A stretch of 64,000 nucleotides of DNA from Ponticaulis sp. (GCA_002692725.1 NZLU01000025.1:1-64000); one strand, 5' to 3'. Shown: positions 36,951-46,751, counted from the first letter of the stretch. The notes: a model not told the origin generated them from the letters alone. Program-made: numbers and translations.

Positions 36951-37955
36951 ATGAACCGACGCGAATGGCTTCTGATGATGGGCAGTACAGCGCTTGCAGC
37001 ATGTACAGCCCGCACAGGTTTGTCTGACACGGGCACGCCGCTCGACTGGTCGGTTGTCGCGTCGCTGCCAAGGCCAAAGCAGGAAATCTATCCAGCGCTC
37101 CATAATGGCGAGATCTGGCTGTCTGGCGGATTTGTCGCTGAGAATGGCGCGATCATCGGGCCAACCAATGAAACGGTAATATATAACCCTGAAACCGACA
37201 GCTGGCGGGATGGCCCGGGCATTCCGACACCGCGTCATCACCCGCATCTGCACAGCCATGAGGGCAAGCTCTACGCCCTTGGCGGATTTGAAGCGGTGGC
37301 GGCAGACGCGCAATGGGAAATGCAGAAAACCGGCTGGCGTCTCGATGAGGATGGCTGGAATGTCATCCCCGCTGCGCCGGGGCCGATTGGGGAAGCCGTT
37401 ACGGCGAGCCTGTCGACCGGGCTGCATGTGGTGGGCGGACGGTCACCGCGTGGCGCAGCAAACCGGGTCTGGACCGATCATACCGATACCGGCCAGCATT
37501 TTGTTTTCGCCAATGGCGCGTGGGACAGCGCAGCACCTTTGCCGACACCACGGAATTCGGCGACAGCTGAAGTGATAGATGGCAATCTGCACGTGGTTGG
37601 TGGACGGACGGTAGAGGGCGGGAATTCAACCAGCCATGACGTTTACAGCCCGCAATCGGATCGCTGGTTTATGCGTCGACCACTACCACAGGGGCAGGGC
37701 GGACTGGCCTCTGGTGTGATTGACGGAAAGCTCTATGCCTTTGGCGGCGAGTTCTTCGACAATGGTGGCGGGGTGTATCCACAATGCTGGGTTTATGACC
37801 CCGAAGCTGATAGCTGGGAGGCCGGTCCCGATATGCGTTCGCCGCGTCACGGCCTGGGCGGCATCACGCTGAACAACCGGATTTATGCCATCGGAGGCGC
37901 GCTGAAACGCGGCGGCAGTGAGACTTCGGCTGCGGTAGAGGTTCTGGGAGTGTAA
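36951..37955 (+). CDS. Kelch-repeat lipoprotein
   Basis: A 334-residue protein with a lipobox (STALAACTA, C18), so it is probably anchored in the envelope. Kelch blades recur along its length: LHNGEIWLSGGF, YNPETDSWRDGP, HEGKLYALGGFE, VIDGNLHVVGGRT, IDGKLYAFGGEF, and YDPEADSWEAGP. Six blades would form a complete propeller. Such propellers bind proteins or act as sialate mutarotase-like enzymes; nothing specific is visible here. AGGAG precedes the ATG. It follows gshA closely. Confidence 0.88.
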   Translation: MNRREWLLMMGSTALAACTARTGLSDTGTPLDWSVVASLPRPKQEIYPALHNGEIWLSGGFVAENGAIIGPTNETVIYNPETDSWRDGPGIPTPRHHPHLHSHEGKLYALGGFEAVAADAQWEMQKTGWRLDEDGWNVIPAAPGPIGEAVTASLSTGLHVVGGRSPRGAANRVWTDHTDTGQHFVFANGAWDSAAPLPTPRNSATAEVIDGNLHVVGGRTVEGGNSTSHDVYSPQSDRWFMRRPLPQGQGGLASGVIDGKLYAFGGEFFDNGGGVYPQCWVYDPEADSWEAGPDMRSPRHGLGGITLNNRIYAIGGALKRGGSETSAAVEVLGV

Positions 37956-38024
37956 GGGTCGGGTAATCTTTCTTGTGTAGCGAATTAGTTAATAGATCTG
38001 ACTGAATTCGCAAAGAAGTAGACC

Positions 38025-39155
38025 ATGTCTCAGAAAACGGCGCTGGTTACCGGCATTACAGGTCAGGACGGTGCGCATCTCGCCCGGCATCTTCTGTCTC
38101 TCGGCTATCATGTGCATGGCATTCGCCGGCGATCGTCTTCGATCAATACCCAGCGAGTCGATCCGATTCTGGATGAACTGGACGAGCGAAACCCAAGTCT
38201 GTTTCTACATGATGGCGATATGACGGATTCGTCCAATCTGATCCGGCTTGTCAGCGACACAAAACCCGATGAAATCTATAATCTGGCTGCGCAAAGCCAT
38301 GTGCGCAGTTCCTTCGATATGCCGGAATATACTGCGGACACAGACGCGCTTGGCACGCTGCGTCTGCTCGAGGCGATCCGCATACTCAACATGGTCGATA
38401 AGGTCCGATTCTATCAGGCGTCGACCTCCGAGCTCTATGGCAAGGTGACGGAGTCGCCGCAGCGCGAGACAACACCTTTTCATCCGCGTTCACCCTATGG
38501 GGTGGCCAAACTCTATGCCTATTGGATCACAGTGAACTATCGAGAGGCCTATGGGATGTATGCATGCAACGGCATTCTCTTTAACCATGAAGGGCCATTA
38601 CGCGGCGAAAACTTCGTGACGCGCAAGATTACACGGGCCGTTTCGGCGATTCACCTTGGACTGCAGGATAGCCTCAATCTGGGCAATCTCGATGCCGAGC
38701 GCGACTGGGGCTATGCCGGGGATTATGTGATTGGCATGCATCTCATGCTGCAACAGGACACACCCGACGACTTTGTGTTGGCCACTGGTCAGACACACAC
38801 GGTTCGTGACTTTGTTGAGCGCGCCTTTGCTTACACCAACCGGACCATTGAATGGCGAGGTGAAGGCGTGGATGAAGTGGGTCTGGACGCGGAAACAGGC
38901 AAAACCCTGGTGCGAATTGACCCGAAACACTATCGCGCTGCGGAGGTCGAGCATCTTCTTGGAGATGCCAGCAAGGCGAAAGAGAAGCTCGGCTGGGAGC
39001 CGACGACGTCCTATGAAGAGCTCATCAACATGATGATGGAATCCGACCTGCGCGGCGTCGAGATCGAAGCCAGAGCGCGTGCATTCGGGGACGTCGTTCC
39101 GAAAATGCGTCAGTATGGCGAGGATGCACCACCACGTCGTCGTCAGGCCTGGTGA
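38025..39155 (+). CDS. gmd: GDP-mannose 4,6-dehydratase
   Basis: A 376-residue short-chain dehydrogenase fold enzyme that converts GDP-mannose to GDP-4-keto-6-deoxymannose for deoxysugar-containing polysaccharides. The NADP-binding motif is [11 protein letters not shown] at 10-20; the catalytic residues are T134, E136, Y158 and K162 ([20 protein letters not shown]). [12 protein letters not shown] and [16 protein letters not shown] are family signatures. Partner genes for fucose or perosamine synthesis are not adjacent. The gene is followed by a bidirectional terminator. Confidence 0.97.
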   Translation: MSQKTALVTGITGQDGAHLARHLLSLGYHVHGIRRRSSSINTQRVDPILDELDERNPSLFLHDGDMTDSSNLIRLVSDTKPDEIYNLAAQSHVRSSFDMPEYTADTDALGTLRLLEAIRILNMVDKVRFYQASTSELYGKVTESPQRETTPFHPRSPYGVAKLYAYWITVNYREAYGMYACNGILFNHEGPLRGENFVTRKITRAVSAIHLGLQDSLNLGNLDAERDWGYAGDYVIGMHLMLQQDTPDDFVLATGQTHTVRDFVERAFAYTNRTIEWRGEGVDEVGLDAETGKTLVRIDPKHYRAAEVEHLLGDASKAKEKLGWEPTTSYEELINMMMESDLRGVEIEARARAFGDVVPKMRQYGEDAPPRRRQAW

Positions 39156-39176
39156 TCGTCCCAAATATATGAACAT

Positions 39177-39206
39177 CAAAAAAGGGCGCCGATGGGCGCC
39201 CTTTAT
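39177..39206. terminator. Bidirectional terminator between gmd and the esterase gene
   Basis: AAAGGGCGCC and GGCGCCCTTT form a perfect 10-bp stem with a 4-nt loop (39181-39204), with A-run on the left and T-run on the right. It serves both convergent genes; it ends 4-6 bp from the esterase stop. Confidence 0.93.
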
Positions 39207-39209
39207 CGT

Positions 39210-40862
39210 TTAGTATTTGGCGAGTATTTCGCGCCAGCCTTTGACCGGATCGCTTTCAAATTCCGGTTCAACATCCAGAACCATCATGCCGCGGTCATCG
39301 AGAGTGTAGGCGTCCCACTCCGGAAGAAGCTCGGAAGATGGCTTGCCGTCGCGGGCGAATGTCACCCATGCATCCGACATCATTTCGCCCATGACAACAG
39401 GACCAGGACCCGTGCCGACCATGGCGCGGCTTTCTTCGATATTGTTGAACATGAGAGGGATATCGAGCGTGTGGGTCGCGCGCAGGCGACCATCCCAGGT
39501 ATTAGTCTCAAAGGTGATGTAATACATATAGGTCGGCGCAGCGTCGACAGCCTCACGCTCCTGCGCGAGAACAAAGCTGTCTGAGACGAAGCGCGCACTT
39601 GCCGCACTGTTATAGATGTAAGTCGGCTCATCGTCGGGGCGTTCGGCTTTGAAATGGGCGACGAGCTCTTTCATCATTTCATCACGGGCCGTGAACATGC
39701 CCAGTTGTTCCTCGGTCATGGTGCCAAACCATGGCTGATTGCGAAGGAAGATGGTCATTTCATCCTTCAGGAAGCCGATCATGACCGGCACGTCGCTCGA
39801 GATCTCTGGTGCGCCATCGGCAAAGGGCTGGGTTGGCAGGACCACACCGTCCACGATCGGCGAAAAGCCTGCCTGAACGCCAGCCCGGCGGGCTTTCGCC
39901 TGACCGGCAGAAGCGGCCGCCATGAATTTCTTCGGCGGGATGGCACGAAGCTGTTCGACGGTTTCAATGCCGGCTTCTTCAAGGACGAATTCAGCCAGTT
40001 TCGCAGCTTCTTCCTTGCTGCCTGCGTCAGCTGCGCCACCCGACTGGATGATCGCCTTGTGAATGAGCCCATCGGCAGCCGGTGTGGCCAAGAGGTTTGA
40101 GATTTTAAAGCCGCCACCGGATTCACCCATGACGGTGACGTTGTCCGGATCACCCCCAAACGCCGCGATATTGTCGCGTGTCCATTCAAGTGCGGCGATC
40201 AGATCGAGCTGACCGAGATTGCCTGATTTTGCAAAGTCTTCGCCGAATTTATCCCCGAGATAGAGATACCCAAAGGCATTCAGACGGTGGTTTACCGTGA
40301 TGACCACGACATCTTTCTGAGCGAGGTTGTTGCCGTCATAAACGGGCCAGCTGCCTGAGCCATAAGCAAAGCCGCCGCCGTGAATCCAGAGCATGACCGG
40401 GCGTTTCGCATCGTCGGCACCGGGCGTCCAGACGTTCAGATAGAGGCCATCCTCATTGCCGAGTTTGACTTCGGCCTGGTTAGCGTTTGTCGTCTGAAGC
40501 TGACGTGTGATGTCGTCATCTTTCGCGCCGGCAGCATTATACATCTGCATGACCGGCGGGCCCATCTGTGTGGCGTCATAGATATAGTCGAGCGTTTCAG
40601 GTGGCTCTGGCGGCATGAAGCGGAGTTCTCCGACCGGTGCACTGGCATAGGGAATGCCGAGATACTCATTGATGCCGCGATCTTTCAGGCCTTGTACCGG
40701 GCCATATTTCGTCTGAACAATCGGCGTGACATCCGGCACACTACCTTCCGTCGTCGGCGCTGGTGGCGCTGTTTCCTGCGCCTGTGTTGCGCAGCTGCAG
40801 AGCGCTGCAGTCGCAAAGAGAAACCCAGTCGCCGTGAGCGACTTCAAACCTAATCGAGCCAA
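39210..40862 (-). CDS. Type-B carboxylesterase, probable lipoprotein
   Basis: A 550-residue alpha/beta hydrolase of the carboxylesterase B family. The oxyanion motif is WIHGGGFAYGSG (159-170) and the catalytic Ser is S248 in MGESGGG; the family YLNVWTP and LDLIAALEW segments are in place. The N-terminus is a signal with a lipobox-like LCSC (C24), so it is likely exported and perhaps lipid-anchored. Start is TTG at 40862 with GGAGG 5 bp upstream. It lies 92 bp after the TonB receptor gene on the same strand; the pair may take up and hydrolyse an ester-containing substrate. Confidence 0.92.
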   Translation of the reverse strand: MARLGLKSLTATGFLFATAALCSCATQAQETAPPAPTTEGSVPDVTPIVQTKYGPVQGLKDRGINEYLGIPYASAPVGELRFMPPEPPETLDYIYDATQMGPPVMQMYNAAGAKDDDITRQLQTTNANQAEVKLGNEDGLYLNVWTPGADDAKRPVMLWIHGGGFAYGSGSWPVYDGNNLAQKDVVVITVNHRLNAFGYLYLGDKFGEDFAKSGNLGQLDLIAALEWTRDNIAAFGGDPDNVTVMGESGGGFKISNLLATPAADGLIHKAIIQSGGAADAGSKEEAAKLAEFVLEEAGIETVEQLRAIPPKKFMAAASAGQAKARRAGVQAGFSPIVDGVVLPTQPFADGAPEISSDVPVMIGFLKDEMTIFLRNQPWFGTMTEEQLGMFTARDEMMKELVAHFKAERPDDEPTYIYNSAASARFVSDSFVLAQEREAVDAAPTYMYYITFETNTWDGRLRATHTLDIPLMFNNIEESRAMVGTGPGPVVMGEMMSDAWVTFARDGKPSSELLPEWDAYTLDDRGMMVLDVEPEFESDPVKGWREILAKY

Positions 40863-40954
40863 TACTTCCTCCCTCGGAAATTTTTATGAGACAGGACTAA
40901 CCGCTCGATCTGTCATTGGGAACTGGGCCTCACTAAAACGTCATCTGACGAGGA

Positions 40955-43039
40955 TCAGCCAAGGCCGATCGTGCTTTTGAAGCGAATGTAATAAATCTGA
41001 CCATGGCTGTCTGTGCGAACATCCCGGCGCGCGATCTGGCCATCCGCGCGAGAGGTCGAGTAAAGCGTGCGGGTGCGCTCTCCTTCCTGATCAAAAATGT
41101 TGTCGACGCCGAGACGAATATTGAGATCGAAGAATTTCGTGGTCTCGAGAAACATGTCGAAATCGCCCCAACCTCGGGTGTAGTCGACTTTTTCACGGGA
41201 TTTCCAGAAATGGTCGGTCGAACCCTGAGCATAGTCAAACCCCCAGGACCAGTCAGACTGTGGGAAATCCTGACGGAATTCGACATACCAATAGACAGGT
41301 TGTTCGTACCGGAAGCGACGGGATTCGCCGGTCAGCGGGTCGTCGACCTGAGACTCTCTCAGCACCAGCTCGAGATCGAGCCGGCCGTTCTTGACGCCAA
41401 ACTTATCTGTCGGGATAGAGGCCTCAGAAACAAGTTGTAGCCGGTAGCCATCCCCAAGATTGCCAGGGCCATCGAACACCGTGCCATTAGAAGCTATGAT
41501 CGGCACAAACCCTTCAACCTGTTCGACCATTTCATAGCGTCCGACCACCGAGAATGTGCCATCGGTCAGAAGGGGACGCTCATGACCGATTTCGAACCGC
41601 CAGGCGCGTTCGGGTTCGAGATCCGGGTTACCTGAGGTGACATTGTCATCAGTGGCATTCACATTGGAGACAAAGTCTTCAAAGTTCAGCTGGTCGACGC
41701 GGCGTTCAATCTGGAAGCGCCATTGTTTGCCTTCTTCGGGCGCATAAGTGGCCGAGAAGGAGGGCTTTGGATAGGTGAATTGCCGTTTGGCCGTCGCGTC
41801 GCCGGACTGGCTGATCTCTGAGACTTCGATTTTTAGCCCAGGTTCGAATGTCCAGTTTTCAATTGGCGTCCAGACATCAGAAATAAAAGCCTCACCGCGC
41901 CATTCCTCGACTTTGGTCTGGCTGACGGGAATGTTGTCCGGGATTCCCATTTGCTGATCGATGGTCACGAAAACACGGTCTGCATCGCGAAAATTGTACG
42001 CGCCTTCAATGCCAAACTGGATGGAATGTTCGTCATTAAAGGACCAATCCGTCTGACTGCGCAGAATGCTCTCGCCGATGAAATCATCGATGTCGCCAGT
42101 GAATGCGCCAAGGAAGGTGCCGTCGGCACCGTAATTGTCGAACCGGATCTTCGATTCGAAGTTCATGCGGCGGTGATACCAGATGAGTTTGGTCGTGAGG
42201 TCGTCGGTGAGGTCACGTTCGACATCGCCGCCAAAGTCATGGCCATCCCAGCGCTCATCATAGGAGCCCAGCTCGAGCGAGGCGAGCATACCGCTGCCAT
42301 CCGGGCGAAATTCCTGATTGACGAGACCGTCTTTCCAAAAGCCTTCCCAGGCGCGGCCATTGAGGCGAAGTGTGGTCTTGTCGCCAAAGTCACGTTCGTA
42401 TTCGAAACCGGGGACGACTTCTTCATTATTGGTCTGCTCGACCTGATCGAAAAAAGCGGTCTGGTTTCCATCGGCATCATACCTTTCAGTACGGCGATAA
42501 GGGCGCTCGGCCCAGCCATACCGCCCGATGGAGAGCGTCAGGTCTCCGCCTAGAAACTGCGTGATCCAGTCGAGTTCGGCCGCGACACTCATGCGTCCGC
42601 CGCGATGAACGCGCGGATTGATCGACCAGTTGATCTGATTGGTGGTGGCGCCTTCTTTCAGGACGACGTTCACAATGCGTGACTGGCCGCGCATATCGAG
42701 GTCACCAGAGGCTCCACGAACAAGATCAATCCGCTCAACATTTTCAACCGGAATGCGACGGAGCGTGTTCTCAAGATTGGATTTCGTTGAGGGGCGTTCG
42801 CCATCAATCAGCACATTGCCGGCTGCGCCGCCAAAGCCGCGAACATTGTCGCCATTGTCGATAGAAAAACCCGGGACCTGGCTGACCATATCGAGGGCAT
42901 TGGTCGGATTATACTGGTCGAAATCAGCAGCCAGGAAAGATGTGACGCCAGACTCTGTGCTGTCTTGTGCCTGAATTGAGGGTGCTGCGACCAGGCAAAT
43001 GCCAGCCAGCGCACACAGTTTTCCTGTGGGCTGATACAT
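40955..43039 (-). CDS. TonB-dependent receptor, short OMP_b-brl_3 type
   Basis: A 694-residue outer membrane receptor. It has a signal peptide (ending PSIQAQ) and a plug at about 40-125 (ALDMVSQVPGFSIDNGD, NVLIDGERPSTKSN, VERIDLVRGASGDLDMRGQ, VNVVLKEGA). The barrel then extends to the C-terminus, which ends FKSTIGLG rather than in Phe, a less usual ending. The sequence resembles Caulobacterales receptors with the beta-barrel family 3 fold; the ligand is unknown. CGGAGA precedes the ATG. It shares direction with the esterase and is divergent from the peptide transporter, with 245 bp between starts. Confidence 0.92.
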   Translation of the reverse strand: MYQPTGKLCALAGICLVAAPSIQAQDSTESGVTSFLAADFDQYNPTNALDMVSQVPGFSIDNGDNVRGFGGAAGNVLIDGERPSTKSNLENTLRRIPVENVERIDLVRGASGDLDMRGQSRIVNVVLKEGATTNQINWSINPRVHRGGRMSVAAELDWITQFLGGDLTLSIGRYGWAERPYRRTERYDADGNQTAFFDQVEQTNNEEVVPGFEYERDFGDKTTLRLNGRAWEGFWKDGLVNQEFRPDGSGMLASLELGSYDERWDGHDFGGDVERDLTDDLTTKLIWYHRRMNFESKIRFDNYGADGTFLGAFTGDIDDFIGESILRSQTDWSFNDEHSIQFGIEGAYNFRDADRVFVTIDQQMGIPDNIPVSQTKVEEWRGEAFISDVWTPIENWTFEPGLKIEVSEISQSGDATAKRQFTYPKPSFSATYAPEEGKQWRFQIERRVDQLNFEDFVSNVNATDDNVTSGNPDLEPERAWRFEIGHERPLLTDGTFSVVGRYEMVEQVEGFVPIIASNGTVFDGPGNLGDGYRLQLVSEASIPTDKFGVKNGRLDLELVLRESQVDDPLTGESRRFRYEQPVYWYVEFRQDFPQSDWSWGFDYAQGSTDHFWKSREKVDYTRGWGDFDMFLETTKFFDLNIRLGVDNIFDQEGERTRTLYSTSRADGQIARRDVRTDSHGQIYYIRFKSTIGLG

Positions 43040-43284
43040 CAGTATCTCCGGAATAGTATCTTGAATTTAATGGGCAAAAAGTCCCCGCGATTTAGTGGGA
43101 GATAACAACAGTTTGATCGGACTAAACAGTTACACCCCTGACAGATCAATCACGAGGGCGTGATAAGAATAACGCATCTGTCACAAATCTATGCGGATAC
43201 CCCCTTGTCGTTTGGAATTTCCTCGTGAAGATGACAGCCGAGTTAGAATTATCGCGCAGGTAAGAACCTGCAGAGCGGGGAAAT

Positions 43285-45387
43285 ATGTCAGACGTTGATG
43301 CCACTCAGTCGCCTTTGAGCGAAAAATCGATCCTCGGACATCCGCGGGGCTTGGTGATTTGTTTCTTCACCGAGATGTGGGAGCGCTTTTCCTATTACGG
43401 CATGCGTGCGTTGCTCACGCTTTATCTGATCCAGCATTTCCTGTTCTCTGACAGCGAGTCTTCACTGATTTATGGGGCGTATATTGCTCTGGTCTATGTG
43501 ATGTCGCTGATCGGAGGCATCCTCTCGGACAAATATCTCGGCCAGAGAAAGGCCGTCACTTACGGCGCGATCCTGCTTGTTCTTGGCCATTTCGGCATGG
43601 CCTTCGAGGGATCAGGCTCAAAAGAGTATGTCAGCTTCAATAATTCTGAATACGTGATCGAAGACGAAGGCCGAGACAGATTCCGTAAGCTCTACATCGA
43701 TTATGAAGGGACTGAACGTCAGCTGGTCTTCGATTCAAACACGACGGCGACACTTGGCGATCGCACCATCGTTCCAGTGAGTGTCAGTGTCGATGAGGAT
43801 GGCGTTGAAACCACTGAGGGTGATTATCGCATTGAACGCACCAACCGCTCAGTTCTGGAACGTGTGTGTGCACTTGTGTCTGCGCCATGTGCCGGTCCAG
43901 AACCCACGACCACACTGATCGTTGATGGTGAGAGTTATAACGTCGTTGAGCGGACAACTGATGACGAAACGAGCCTGTTCGCGGTTGTAGATGGGGCAGA
44001 GGTCGAACTCGTTGAAACGTCCACTACAGACATTCAGATTGTCGACTATGGCGATAAGGCAGATGATAGCGACGACACCGTTATCACCACCATCGAAGAT
44101 GGCGAGTATAGTACACGCAATGAGAAACAGGAGCTTTTCGTCTGGATCCTCTTCCTGTCATTGTCGCTGATCATTGCGGGTGTCGGCTTCCTGAAGCCAA
44201 ATATTTCCACCATCGTGGGTGATCTTTACCCGAGAGGTGATAAGCGCCGCGATTCCGGCTTCACTCTATTCTATATGGGCATCAACCTTGGCTCATTCCT
44301 GTCGACCTGGACATGCGGAATTCTGGGTATCTATGTCGGCTGGGCGTGGGGCTTCGGAATGGCAGGCATTGGCATGCTGGCTGGACTCGTCGTCTTTCAA
44401 TGGGGGCAGAAATGGCTGGATGGAAAAGCCGAACCGCCGAGTTATGAGAAGCTGAAAGAGAAAGTGCTCGGTCCTATCAATGTCGAATGGGCCTGCTATC
44501 TCGTCGGCGTTGGCGTTGTGATTTTTTCGATGATCCTGGTGGCCAATTCGAGCATTGTTGGTGACATGATGCTCTATACGGGTATCGCCATGTTCGTCGG
44601 ACTTATCGGTTACAGCTTCCTCAAACTGCAGGGCTCAGAGCGGACTCGCATGTGGGCGGGGATTTACTTTGCAGTCGCGCAGGTTCCGTTCTGGTCCCTT
44701 TTTGAACAGGCGGGGTCGTCGCTGACACTGTTCACAAGTCGTCTGGTCGACGTGAATATTTTCGGCTGGGATGTCCCGACACCGGTCTTCCAGTCTCTGA
44801 ATGCGGGCTTCATCTTCATTTTCGCACCAATGGTGGCCTGGCTTTGGATCTGGCTGAACAAGCGAGGATGGGAGCCATCCACGCCTGTGAAGTTTGCCTT
44901 TGGTGTCTTTGGCGCAGGTCTTGGCTATCTGGCGCTGGTTGCAGGTATGAATACGACCGGGGCAGGTGTGCTCACGCCAGTCTTCTTCATCTTCGCGATC
45001 TACTGGATCCACACCATGGCAGAGCTTCTGCTTTCGCCGGTTGGTTTGTCGGCCATGACCAAAATGGCGCCAGCGCGGGCGGTTGGTCTGATGATGGGCG
45101 CATGGTTCCTCTATTCCGGACTTGGCAACGCAATGTCTGGAGTGATCGCGTCAGCGGCAGGTTCAGAAACGGTTGGCGGCGAAATTGTTGATAAGGTCGC
45201 GGCGAAAGAGAATTACGCGCTGGTGTTCGGTAATGTCGGCTGGATCGGAATGGGGATTGGCGTCGTGATGCTCATCATTTCTCCGCTCATCAAGAGCTGG
45301 ATGAAAATGGATGTGCATGCGGATGTCTCCAAAGAAGGTGCGGACCCGTCTGACTTCCAGGGCAAGGCCGACAAACTGGTCGACTAG
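43285..45387 (+). CDS. POT/PTR2 family peptide transporter with large periplasmic insertion
   Basis: A 700-residue proton-coupled oligopeptide transporter. The family motif FFTEMWERFSYYGMRALL is at 27-44 and FLKPNISTIVGDLY at 302-315. Some 12-14 membrane helices are visible. Between helices 3 and 4 (about 109-282) lies an extra 174-residue hydrophilic, acidic, Thr/Val-rich domain (for example TIVPVSVSVDEDGVETTEGD), probably beta-rich and in the periplasm. Usual family members near 480-520 residues lack it. Two cysteines (195 and 202) may bond. GGGGA precedes the ATG. Three small secreted protein genes follow after 21 bp and are likely in the same operon. Confidence 0.92.
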   Translation: MSDVDATQSPLSEKSILGHPRGLVICFFTEMWERFSYYGMRALLTLYLIQHFLFSDSESSLIYGAYIALVYVMSLIGGILSDKYLGQRKAVTYGAILLVLGHFGMAFEGSGSKEYVSFNNSEYVIEDEGRDRFRKLYIDYEGTERQLVFDSNTTATLGDRTIVPVSVSVDEDGVETTEGDYRIERTNRSVLERVCALVSAPCAGPEPTTTLIVDGESYNVVERTTDDETSLFAVVDGAEVELVETSTTDIQIVDYGDKADDSDDTVITTIEDGEYSTRNEKQELFVWILFLSLSLIIAGVGFLKPNISTIVGDLYPRGDKRRDSGFTLFYMGINLGSFLSTWTCGILGIYVGWAWGFGMAGIGMLAGLVVFQWGQKWLDGKAEPPSYEKLKEKVLGPINVEWACYLVGVGVVIFSMILVANSSIVGDMMLYTGIAMFVGLIGYSFLKLQGSERTRMWAGIYFAVAQVPFWSLFEQAGSSLTLFTSRLVDVNIFGWDVPTPVFQSLNAGFIFIFAPMVAWLWIWLNKRGWEPSTPVKFAFGVFGAGLGYLALVAGMNTTGAGVLTPVFFIFAIYWIHTMAELLLSPVGLSAMTKMAPARAVGLMMGAWFLYSGLGNAMSGVIASAAGSETVGGEIVDKVAAKENYALVFGNVGWIGMGIGVVMLIISPLIKSWMKMDVHADVSKEGADPSDFQGKADKLVD

Positions 45388-45408
45388 ACAAGAAGGCAGG
45401 AGCCGAAC

Positions 45409-45825
45409 ATGATCAGGTCTATGCGTCTGATAATGTTTTCCGTGATCGTCACGGGCCTGGCTTCTGCCGCTCATGCCGAGGTTTCTAATTCAGTTGAGGT
45501 GCTCAAGCCTCCCATTGTGGCGTTTCCTCAGGCCGCAGCGGCCCCGGGCATTCGGGGGCATTGCGAAGTCCGGTTCGATCTGGAAGCGTATGGCGAAACC
45601 GTGCTGATCAATGAGGTCAGATGTTCGAATAAAGTGTTCTGCCAGACGGCGGCATCCGGCATTCGAATGGGGCGGTATAAGGTGATTGATGCTAAAGGCA
45701 CTGAGACCCCGGGTGAAAAATCAGGGCTGGTTTATCCCATCACCTATTCCATGAATGGTGAGCGCGTGCCGGATACAGGGGAGCTTGAAGTTTGCCCGGT
45801 CGACGAAACAGGGTTGATCGGATGA
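45409..45825 (+). CDS. Small secreted protein with TonB C-terminal-like domain, copy 1
   Basis: A 138-residue protein with a signal peptide (ending ASAAHA-EV). The mature part resembles the TonB C-terminal domain (PPIVAFPQAAAAPGIRG, CEVRFDLEAYGETVLINEV, then the G.YKV strand), but has no membrane anchor of TonB type and no proline-rich linker. Four cysteines (GHCEVRF, VRCSN, VFCQT, LEVCPV) are shared with the next gene and could form two disulfides. The ending DETGLIG is also shared. AGGAG precedes the ATG, and its stop overlaps the next start (ATGA). Confidence 0.8.
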   Translation: MIRSMRLIMFSVIVTGLASAAHAEVSNSVEVLKPPIVAFPQAAAAPGIRGHCEVRFDLEAYGETVLINEVRCSNKVFCQTAASGIRMGRYKVIDAKGTETPGEKSGLVYPITYSMNGERVPDTGELEVCPVDETGLIG

Positions 45826-46238
45826 AGCGGATTATTGGTCCGGCCCTTGCTTTTGTATTGATGACCGGCTCGGTTTCCGCTGAGATGGCAGAACCGGAGA
45901 ACGATGTTGACGTGATTGTGCCGCCGCGCCCGGAATATCCAGGAACGGCGGCCTTTTTCGGCCTGCAAGGGAAGTGCGAAGTCCGCTTTGACCTTCTGCA
46001 ATATGGTCAGTTCGTGGATGTGAAATCGGTCTCATGCACCAATCTGGTCTTTTGCAAATCCTCCTCCCAGGCCGTGCGGGGGACACAGTTCAAAGTGGTG
46101 GATGTGCCCGCAACGTCCATCCCCGGTGAGCGCCATAATATTGTCTATCCGATTGCCTATAATCTTGATGACAGACCGCGGGGAGAATTTGGACCGTTCC
46201 AGACATGCCCGCCAGAGAAACCAGGATTGATCGGATGA
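45822..46238 (+). CDS. Small secreted protein with TonB C-terminal-like domain, copy 2
   Basis: A 138-residue paralogue of the previous gene, with a signal peptide (ending GSVSAEM). Shared features are PPRPEYPGTA, GKCEVRFDLLQYGQFV, VSCTN, VFCKS, QTCPPEKPGLIG and equal length. ATG at 45822 is chosen because it overlaps the previous stop; the longer in-frame start at 45792 gives a non-signal N-terminus. The stop again overlaps the next start. Duplication of a single gene is the simplest origin. Function is unknown. Confidence 0.8.
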   Translation: MKRIIGPALAFVLMTGSVSAEMAEPENDVDVIVPPRPEYPGTAAFFGLQGKCEVRFDLLQYGQFVDVKSVSCTNLVFCKSSSQAVRGTQFKVVDVPATSIPGERHNIVYPIAYNLDDRPRGEFGPFQTCPPEKPGLIG

Positions 46239-46741
46239 TACGGACGATCGCTTTTGCCGGACTTGTTGCGCTTGGTTCGACACTCGCCAATGCAGAGGCA
46301 TGCCCAACCAGCGCGACCATCGGCGATGACGTGAACGACGCTATATTTGACCTCGCCATGGCGACGGTCAATGAGACCAGTGAGATTGATGACGCCCGTG
46401 ACAGGCTGGCGGCTTATACGCTTCTAAAATGGGATTTCTGGGGCAGGGGATCAATCGGAACGACTTATGCCGAGGTCCGGGAGATCGCCGCGTGTCATGT
46501 AGAGGCGCGCTGCGGCTTCAGCGAGACCTATTATCTGGTAGGCGAAAAACTGCGCGGCATGTTGGAAGATGGCAGCTGGCGAACCTCCTCTTACCAGGGG
46601 GTGATCCCTCACGACCCGCCACCCTCTGCTCTTAATTGGGCCAGGAAAACAGTTGGCTGCGACATGCCTGACCCGAAATCGCTGGCCGATGATTTGGCAT
46701 CGTTGATCTTCGGTGCCCCGGCGGATGCCTCTGAAGACTGA
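46235..46741 (+). CDS. Small secreted protein, third gene of the coupled cluster
   Basis: A 168-residue protein with a signal peptide (MIRTIAFAGLVALGSTLANA). It does not show the TonB-like domain of its two neighbours. It is helical, contains four cysteines (EACPTS, AACHVE, ARCGF, VGCDM) and ends with acidic residues. The start at 46235 is set by the ATGA overlap with the previous gene, the same arrangement as at 45822. No family is recognised. It is the last gene of the run. Confidence 0.72.
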   Translation: MIRTIAFAGLVALGSTLANAEACPTSATIGDDVNDAIFDLAMATVNETSEIDDARDRLAAYTLLKWDFWGRGSIGTTYAEVREIAACHVEARCGFSETYYLVGEKLRGMLEDGSWRTSSYQGVIPHDPPPSALNWARKTVGCDMPDPKSLADDLASLIFGAPADASED

Positions 46742-46751
46742 TCGCGCGGGA

